Positions 15,470-20,500 of a DNA stretch of 20,500 bases are shown piece by piece. Position 1 is the first letter of the stretch; each line of letters begins with the position of its first letter. The notes beneath the pieces were generated by a model that saw nothing but the letters and a program-made list of their open reading frames with translations, did no database searches and was not told where the DNA came from. Source of the stretch: a virus. Position numbers and translations under genes: made by a program. The stretch covers positions 1 through 20,500 of IMG/VR virus record IMGVR_UViG_3300010397_000099; one strand, 5' to 3'.

Positions 15470-18007
15470 ATGTACGATTGGGAGTCTGTAGTACGGAATG
15501 CAGTCACCGATTTTAACCGTAAAATGCAGGGAGTGCCGCCAACAGCAGGAATAGGATTTGCTGAAGGTGGAGATATTGTCCAAAGAGCGGCAGACGCGGT
15601 TGGAGTGTCTGCAAGCATCCCGGGTGCAACCACTATCGGCATTCCCACAATCATGAATGCCGGTCGAAAGGTGGGGCAGTTCTTAGGGATAGGACAGCCA
15701 GAGCCTGTCCCCACATACACCCCGGCGGAGATGCGGGATCAATTCATTGAAAACGAGAGTGCCGATCCCCTTGCCCAACGGCTGAACAACTCAATCTCTC
15801 AACTCAGTGCGGCAGGGTACGCAGAGGGTGGTATGCCGCGACCTGCCGGCATCATCCCGGGTCCGGTGATCCCCGGCGGCGGCGATAACACGTTGACTCC
15901 TACCCAGACCGGAGAGTACATCATCCCGGTTGACGCTATTATTGCAATCGGGGCGCAACTTGCTCCAAATAGCAAGCTCTCACCTGAAGACGCTTTCAAC
16001 CTCGGAAAGAAGACCCTCGATCAGACTGTCATGGGGCTGAAGCGGTCAGTCGGTAATGACACCCCTCCCCGGAACATGGACATGCAGGCGGGATTTGCTG
16101 AAGGCGGTATGCCGGACGTTCCCGGGGTGGTTCCGCGAGATGAAGAAACATACCCGTTGACTGACCAGTTTAACTCCACTCCTGCCGGGATAAGTACCAC
16201 TGCTGCCGGGTTCCCGAAGTTTCAGAACAACACGCTCGACATAACCGGCTCAGAGCGGCCTATGAACATTGCCACGGCACCCGGGCCTTCGAATAATCCG
16301 GTTCAGTTCGGTACGCCAAAAACAGCGGCACCAACAGACACTTTCACTGCGTTGTATCCGACTAAGACCGCCGGGATACCGGTGGCGGCACCGGCTGCCC
16401 CTGGTCCTGCAAGCAGACCGTCAAAAGTGAAAAACAATGGTTGGGCCGTTCTCTCTCCCGTTCCTCAGGCAATCGACGTATCGCAAAGGGTAGGCTTGCC
16501 AACGGCTGACGATTGGAGAGAACCGCCACTTGTGGATGCTCCTGCAGCAGCGGAAACCCCACAACCTGCACCGCTCCCGACAAGCAATTATGGCGAAATC
16601 ACCAATGAGGACGGGATAAAGACGCGGGTTTACCTCCCGAGCGAGAATGCGCCTACCGGGTTTCGCACTTACGAAAGCCCGGTTATGGATGCTGAGGGTA
16701 AACCGGTCCTTAATCCTGATGGATCTCCTGTAACAGAGACCAAGCCATTCAATATAGTCAACATGGACCCTGCGTTTTCTCCTGACAACAATGCCAAGGG
16801 CGGCTATGTCAGCCCGAATACTCGTCCCGATGGTTATACTGATTACGGTGATTCGGAAGGCAATGCAGCGCGGCTGGCACCTGGTCTACCGTTGCCGGGA
16901 ATCAGTGGCGATTCGTCTGTTATGGGGCTGTTCGGTCGAAAAGGCCGTAGGGAGCAGGCGCTGAACGATGCTCAGGTTGCAAACTTCAATTCAGAGATTG
17001 CGAACAGAGCCGGAGAGTTGGGACTGAAGCAGGAAATGCAGCCGGTAGAGATGGGCCTGAAGAAAGCACAATCTGAACAGGCGTTGGGACACGGCCAGTG
17101 GTGGAATGCCAAATCAGAGACTGAAGGCTCCAAGGTTGAACAAGGCAACCGAGCGTTGGATATTAAGGAAAGAGATGTTGCCTCTAAAGAGGAATACCGC
17201 AAGAGAATGGCAGAAATAAAGGCCAACGTGGGCAACGGACAGGTATCAACTCTCGATCCTCAGACCAGAAAAGACCTTGCACGGCAATACGCTATAACCG
17301 GCCAATTGCCACCTTTGGGGATGGGCGCGGCAGCGGCGGCAGACAGACGCGCTATCCTCGCCGAATGGTCCAGCGACATGCACAACGGCGGGACAACTGT
17401 TGAAGACAAGGTGCTGCAAAACTCGGCACTCAAGGCCAGTCAGACCGAGCTTACCAACCTGCAGAAGCAGCGCGGTCAGGTAATGGCGTTTGCGAAAACC
17501 GCCAGCAGCAACCTGGAGCTGGTGGGCAAACTCTCGGAGAACGTGGATAGAACAGGCGTGCCGTTGCTGAACAAGTGGGTGATAGCTGGGAAGAGATCAG
17601 TTGCCGGTGATCCTGAAGTTGCCAAGTTTGATGCGGCAGTGCGGACGGCTATCAATGAGTATGCCAAGGTTACGTCCTCCGCAACCGGTGGACAGGTTAC
17701 ATCTGACTCGGCCAGGAAAGAAGTCGAGAGCATGTTGAACACAGCTCAAACTCCGGAACAGGTCAGACAGGTCATAACATTGCTTCGTCAAGAGATCGGT
17801 AACAGGTCCAAAGGTTATGACGACCAGATTGCAGAGATCAAGGGTGCCATTATCGGCAAACCTGCTGCGGGGTCTACGGCAGGCATCCCCACGGTGAAAC
17901 CCAGAGGTAAAGCCACTCTCGCTATAGCGACCAGCTACGTCCAGCAGGCCGGTGGTGACAAGAATAAGGCCAGACAGCTTGCTAAGGCTGATGGATGGGA
18001 GTTCTAA
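15470..18007 (+). CDS. Internal virion / DNA-ejection-type protein (845 aa)
   Basis: The start follows a weak GAGGTG ribosome-binding site. The first ~210 residues hold three copies of a short motif, FAEGG or YAEGG (at F30, Y117 and F209), and a GEYIIPVDAIIAIGAQL segment near residues 148-164. This pattern is common in podovirus internal or tail-associated proteins. A long Pro-, Ala- and Asp-rich, apparently disordered middle (about 230-500) includes an NMDPAFSPDNN segment. The C-terminal part (about 500-770) is charged, helical and coiled. The extreme C-terminus (AGGDKNKARQLAKADGWEF) matches the short 'A.GD...A..LA...GW.F' tail seen in many phage virion proteins. No lysozyme or transglycosylase motif was seen. 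The context suggests an ejection protein that works with the next gene product, which is inference. Confidence 0.65.
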   Translation: MYDWESVVRNAVTDFNRKMQGVPPTAGIGFAEGGDIVQRAADAVGVSASIPGATTIGIPTIMNAGRKVGQFLGIGQPEPVPTYTPAEMRDQFIENESADPLAQRLNNSISQLSAAGYAEGGMPRPAGIIPGPVIPGGGDNTLTPTQTGEYIIPVDAIIAIGAQLAPNSKLSPEDAFNLGKKTLDQTVMGLKRSVGNDTPPRNMDMQAGFAEGGMPDVPGVVPRDEETYPLTDQFNSTPAGISTTAAGFPKFQNNTLDITGSERPMNIATAPGPSNNPVQFGTPKTAAPTDTFTALYPTKTAGIPVAAPAAPGPASRPSKVKNNGWAVLSPVPQAIDVSQRVGLPTADDWREPPLVDAPAAAETPQPAPLPTSNYGEITNEDGIKTRVYLPSENAPTGFRTYESPVMDAEGKPVLNPDGSPVTETKPFNIVNMDPAFSPDNNAKGGYVSPNTRPDGYTDYGDSEGNAARLAPGLPLPGISGDSSVMGLFGRKGRREQALNDAQVANFNSEIANRAGELGLKQEMQPVEMGLKKAQSEQALGHGQWWNAKSETEGSKVEQGNRALDIKERDVASKEEYRKRMAEIKANVGNGQVSTLDPQTRKDLARQYAITGQLPPLGMGAAAAADRRAILAEWSSDMHNGGTTVEDKVLQNSALKASQTELTNLQKQRGQVMAFAKTASSNLELVGKLSENVDRTGVPLLNKWVIAGKRSVAGDPEVAKFDAAVRTAINEYAKVTSSATGGQVTSDSARKEVESMLNTAQTPEQVRQVITLLRQEIGNRSKGYDDQIAEIKGAIIGKPAAGSTAGIPTVKPRGKATLAIATSYVQQAGGDKNKARQLAKADGWEF
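15554..16107 (+). repeat. GGATTTGCTGAAGGYGG repeat encoding GFAEGG
   Basis: A 17-base sequence occurs at 15554-15570 and 16091-16107 with one change (GGTGG against GGCGG). A diverged third copy (GGGTACGCAGAGGGTGG) starts at 15815. All three encode (G)F/YAEGG in the same frame of the 845-residue protein, roughly 90 residues apart. They mark a probable threefold repeated unit in its N-terminal 210 residues. Confidence 0.65.
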
Positions 18008-20500
18008 ATGGCCGATATCTTTGATCAGGTCCAGTATGAGCCGCCGAAGAGTGGGGGAGATATCTTTGACCAGGTAGACGCTTCCGCTCCGGTATCTTCC
18101 CCCGGCATCCCGGTCAACCCGGACTTCACCGGCCACACCTACACCGGTGGCAAGACTCCGGAAGAGGCGAGGCAGGAGTTTATGAATAAGGAGCAGGTCA
18201 AGCCGGGACTGCCTGTCTGGGATACCGTCAAGACCGTTGCAGCCGAACCGTTCAAACTGGCAGGTGAAGCCATTGCAGCCCCTATCAACGCTGCTGCGAA
18301 GGCTGGCAAGGGGTACATGGGACTCGCTTCAGCGATCAAAGCCGGGATAAATGGCGGATCTCTTGACGATGCCTTGCAGTCTGGAGTTGACACTATTGGC
18401 AATAGAAACCCCGTTCAATCACCCCTCGGAGCTTCAAAAACCGGCGAATTCCTAGGAGAGCATGCCATTCGTCCCGGCATCCAAGCCGCCAGCGACTTCA
18501 CCGGACAACCTGAATTGGTGCAGGGCGCGGCGGAAGTGGTCGGGGATGTTGCAGCATTACTCGCGGCTAAACCGGCAATTTCCGCAGTAGGAAAAGCCAG
18601 TGTGCGTGCTGGTAAAGCCGCACTTTCCCCCATCGAAACATCGAAATACTTCATTGACGGCAAGCTGAAAGAAGCCGCTGCAAAACAACTGGCTGAATCA
18701 ACCACCGAATCAGGGCCAGTAGCAGAACAGGCGGCAAAGAACACAGCTGAGACAGCGGCCCTGCAAGAACGAGTCCCCGGCGTTAAATTCGGGCTTGGAC
18801 AAGTAAGTGAAGATCCTAAGACACTGGCGCTTCAGCGGCGGTTGAACATGACCAATGACGAGGCCAAGGTTTTGAATGCCGATCAGGTAATGGGCAATAA
18901 CCAGGCGGTGATCGATCATCTACGCAATACGTTACCTGAAGGGAGCATTGATGACGTTTTGGGGGCCATTGAACAACAGCGTGTACGTGCCGCCAAAACA
19001 TCATCAAACGAGGCGCTTAATGCGGAGACTGCGGCGGCTGGAATAGAGGGAGATACTCAACAGGCCGCAGGGCAGACCTTGAGAGAAGGGGCAAAAACCG
19101 TCAAAGGGGTCTTGCAGCAAAAAGCGAAGGATCTTTATGATGCCGTGCCGCGAGAGTTGGAGTTAGACAGCACCCCGCTTTACCGGAGTATCCAAGAAAT
19201 TGGCGGAGCTTCCGACCCTGCATTTCAGAACATCTCCGCCACTCCTTCAGATGTGATGAACAGAGCAAAAGGGGCGTTAGAACCGGAGCCATCAGCGATT
19301 CTCGGGGCCGATGGCAAGCCTTATAATCAACCGGCTGTTGATGCTGGCATCCCTCAAACAATGACCTTCGGCCAACTGCAGGATTTCCGCTCGCAGGTAA
19401 CGGCGGCTGAACGAGTAGCAAGATCAACCCCTGGTCAAGAAGCATTGGCAATGAAACTTGGCAAACTTCGAGAAGGGGCTGACGCCACTTTGCAACTGGC
19501 AACCGACACAGGCAAAGGCGAGGGGGTAGATGCTCTTCGTGCGGCCAACAAGTTTTATCGTGAAGAATATGTCCCAACAGTTCGGCAGGGAGCAACGTCT
19601 AAAGTGCTGGCGACTGACCGCACAGGCGGAAGCAAGGTGGAAGATGCTTTGGTTGGATCTGAATACTTCAAGCCGGGGCCAAAAGGAGTAGCGGCAGCAG
19701 AGTCATTTAAAAAGACTTTCGGGGATACTCCAGAGGCTCAACAAGCCATCAAAGATCATGCGGCGCAGGATTTGTTGAGAGCGGCGAGAAATCCGGACAC
19801 TGGAGAGATAAGGCCAACTGCCGTCAATCGTTGGATCAACCGGCATCAAGAAGCGCTCCAAGGATTAGGGATTGAGGACCATTTCAAAAACGTTCAATCA
19901 GCCGCAAAGATGGCGGAGAACGCTCGGGCAGTCGAAGCGGAATTCAACAATTCCCGGCTTGCCAAAGTCCTTGACAGCACCGACACCGATAAGGCTATGG
20001 ATGCGCTATTTAGTTCAGGTTCCAAGGATACCGTGAATACCATGCGGCATCTGATAAATCTCACCAAGGGTGATGAGGCAGCCACCAACGGACTGAAACG
20101 CTCCTTTGCTGATCTCATGGTAAAGAGGGCTCAAGTCGCCGATACAGATATGGCCGGCACCCCGAAAATGTCGAGCGCTAAATCAGGGAAGGTTCAAGAC
20201 CAGCTCGATGCAGCCAAAAAACTTCTCTACGATCCCGATGAACTTCAGGCGGTGAACGATGTGCAGCGGATTACTGAAATAGGGAACAGGATCAATAAAA
20301 ATGTTTCCGGGGTTGCTGGCAGCCAGACTGCAGATCTTGGGCAAGGCCTCCTTATGAAATATGGCAAAGCAGTAGGCCATATCCTGACGGGAGGCGGAGT
20401 CGGGTATATGGCACATGGCCCTGTAGGTGCTGCAATCGGTGCGACTGTTGGTGCAGGGGTCAAGGCCGCTATGAAGGTTACAGGAGACCAAGTACAGTCC
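18008..20500 (+). CDS. Internal virion / DNA-ejection protein, 3'-truncated by the window end
   Basis: The frame starts at the ATG right after the preceding stop (TAA immediately followed by ATG) and stays open for 831 codons to the window edge. The N-terminus carries a twice-repeated DIFDQV motif (residues 3-8 and 18-23), a signature of podovirus internal virion proteins. Amphipathic Ala/Gly-rich segments follow at about 74-117 and 177-205. A long helical, charged body runs through LQERVPGVKFGLGQVSEDPK, many Glu/Gln/Lys helices and DHFKNVQSAAKMAENARAVE. Near the visible end (about 791-822) a Gly-zipper hydrophobic stretch, TGGGVGYMAHGPVGAAIGAT, could insert in a membrane. These traits fit proteins that leave the capsid with DNA and form a channel across the host envelope. 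No enzymatic motif is visible in the part present; one could lie downstream. The ribosome-binding site is weak (GGGAG, about six bases before ATG). Confidence 0.7.
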   Translation, partial: MADIFDQVQYEPPKSGGDIFDQVDASAPVSSPGIPVNPDFTGHTYTGGKTPEEARQEFMNKEQVKPGLPVWDTVKTVAAEPFKLAGEAIAAPINAAAKAGKGYMGLASAIKAGINGGSLDDALQSGVDTIGNRNPVQSPLGASKTGEFLGEHAIRPGIQAASDFTGQPELVQGAAEVVGDVAALLAAKPAISAVGKASVRAGKAALSPIETSKYFIDGKLKEAAAKQLAESTTESGPVAEQAAKNTAETAALQERVPGVKFGLGQVSEDPKTLALQRRLNMTNDEAKVLNADQVMGNNQAVIDHLRNTLPEGSIDDVLGAIEQQRVRAAKTSSNEALNAETAAAGIEGDTQQAAGQTLREGAKTVKGVLQQKAKDLYDAVPRELELDSTPLYRSIQEIGGASDPAFQNISATPSDVMNRAKGALEPEPSAILGADGKPYNQPAVDAGIPQTMTFGQLQDFRSQVTAAERVARSTPGQEALAMKLGKLREGADATLQLATDTGKGEGVDALRAANKFYREEYVPTVRQGATSKVLATDRTGGSKVEDALVGSEYFKPGPKGVAAAESFKKTFGDTPEAQQAIKDHAAQDLLRAARNPDTGEIRPTAVNRWINRHQEALQGLGIEDHFKNVQSAAKMAENARAVEAEFNNSRLAKVLDSTDTDKAMDALFSSGSKDTVNTMRHLINLTKGDEAATNGLKRSFADLMVKRAQVADTDMAGTPKMSSAKSGKVQDQLDAAKKLLYDPDELQAVNDVQRITEIGNRINKNVSGVAGSQTADLGQGLLMKYGKAVGHILTGGGVGYMAHGPVGAAIGATVGAGVKAAMKVTGDQVQS
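18014..18075 (+). repeat. Direct repeat encoding DIFDQV twice
   Basis: GATATCTTTGATCAGGT (18014-18030) and GATATCTTTGACCAGGT (18059-18075) differ by one base over 17 and lie 45 bp (15 codons) apart. They encode the paired DIFDQV motifs at the N-terminus of the last gene. The repeat is a protein motif repeat kept at the DNA level, perhaps from a recent duplication. Confidence 0.75.

Noticed and set aside
1-20500. CRISPR arrays, tRNA genes, insertion sequences or att sites
   Set aside because: No regularly spaced repeat array, cloverleaf with a CCA-type end, transposase frame or terminal inverted repeats were seen. The direct repeats found are protein-coding or short.

Overview
This window is the virion-assembly (structural) module of a tailed phage or prophage. 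It is most likely a podovirus-type phage, because head genes lead straight into adaptor, nozzle and ejection-type genes. No tail tube, sheath, baseplate or tape-measure gene is visible. All genes lie on the + strand, are densely packed, and nearly all carry a strong Shine-Dalgarno site, which points to a bacterial host. No host marker (integrase, tRNA, bacterial housekeeping gene) is present. By eye the base composition is around 50-55% GC. A Gram-negative, perhaps deltaproteobacterial, host would fit but is not shown.

Layout. (1) Head genes, 1-3783: the 3' part of a portal gene, a small overlapping gene, a spacer with degenerate repeats, a coiled-coil scaffold, and the HK97-fold-type major capsid protein. 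(2) Small accessory genes, 3835-5591: a putative decoration protein, a 61-aa protein, an 81-aa protein with a clear export signal, a 118-aa beta-rich protein, and a 142-aa protein carrying an exact 42-bp internal direct repeat. Two perfect-stem hairpins lie here. (3) Neck and short tail, 5591-8204: a head-tail adaptor, a 127-aa protein with a hydrophobic signal-like N-terminus, and a nozzle/beta-propeller-like protein. (4) A 2038-aa multi-domain Ig/MBG-like protein, 8204-14320, probably a fibre or adhesin-type virion protein. (5) A 347-aa helical phage protein, 14333-15376. (6) A 93-bp AT-rich spacer with clustered ATAATC/GATTAT repeats and a plausible sigma70-type promoter. (7) Two large ejection/internal-virion-type genes, 15470-18007 and 18008 to beyond the window end.

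How the genes work together. Scaffold and capsid protein would assemble the procapsid on the portal ring. The adaptor and nozzle would close the portal and form the short tail, and the giant Ig-like protein would project from it to contact the host surface. The last two proteins would be ejected with the DNA. From 5591 to 14320 each start overlaps the previous stop, so translation of adaptor, 127-aa protein, nozzle and giant protein is probably coupled. The AT-rich spacer is the one place where a separate transcription start looks likely.

The least expected elements are export-type N-termini on small proteins inside a virion operon, a hydrophobic Met-rich N-terminus on the capsid protein, the giant Ig-like protein, and the repeat/promoter cluster before the ejection genes.
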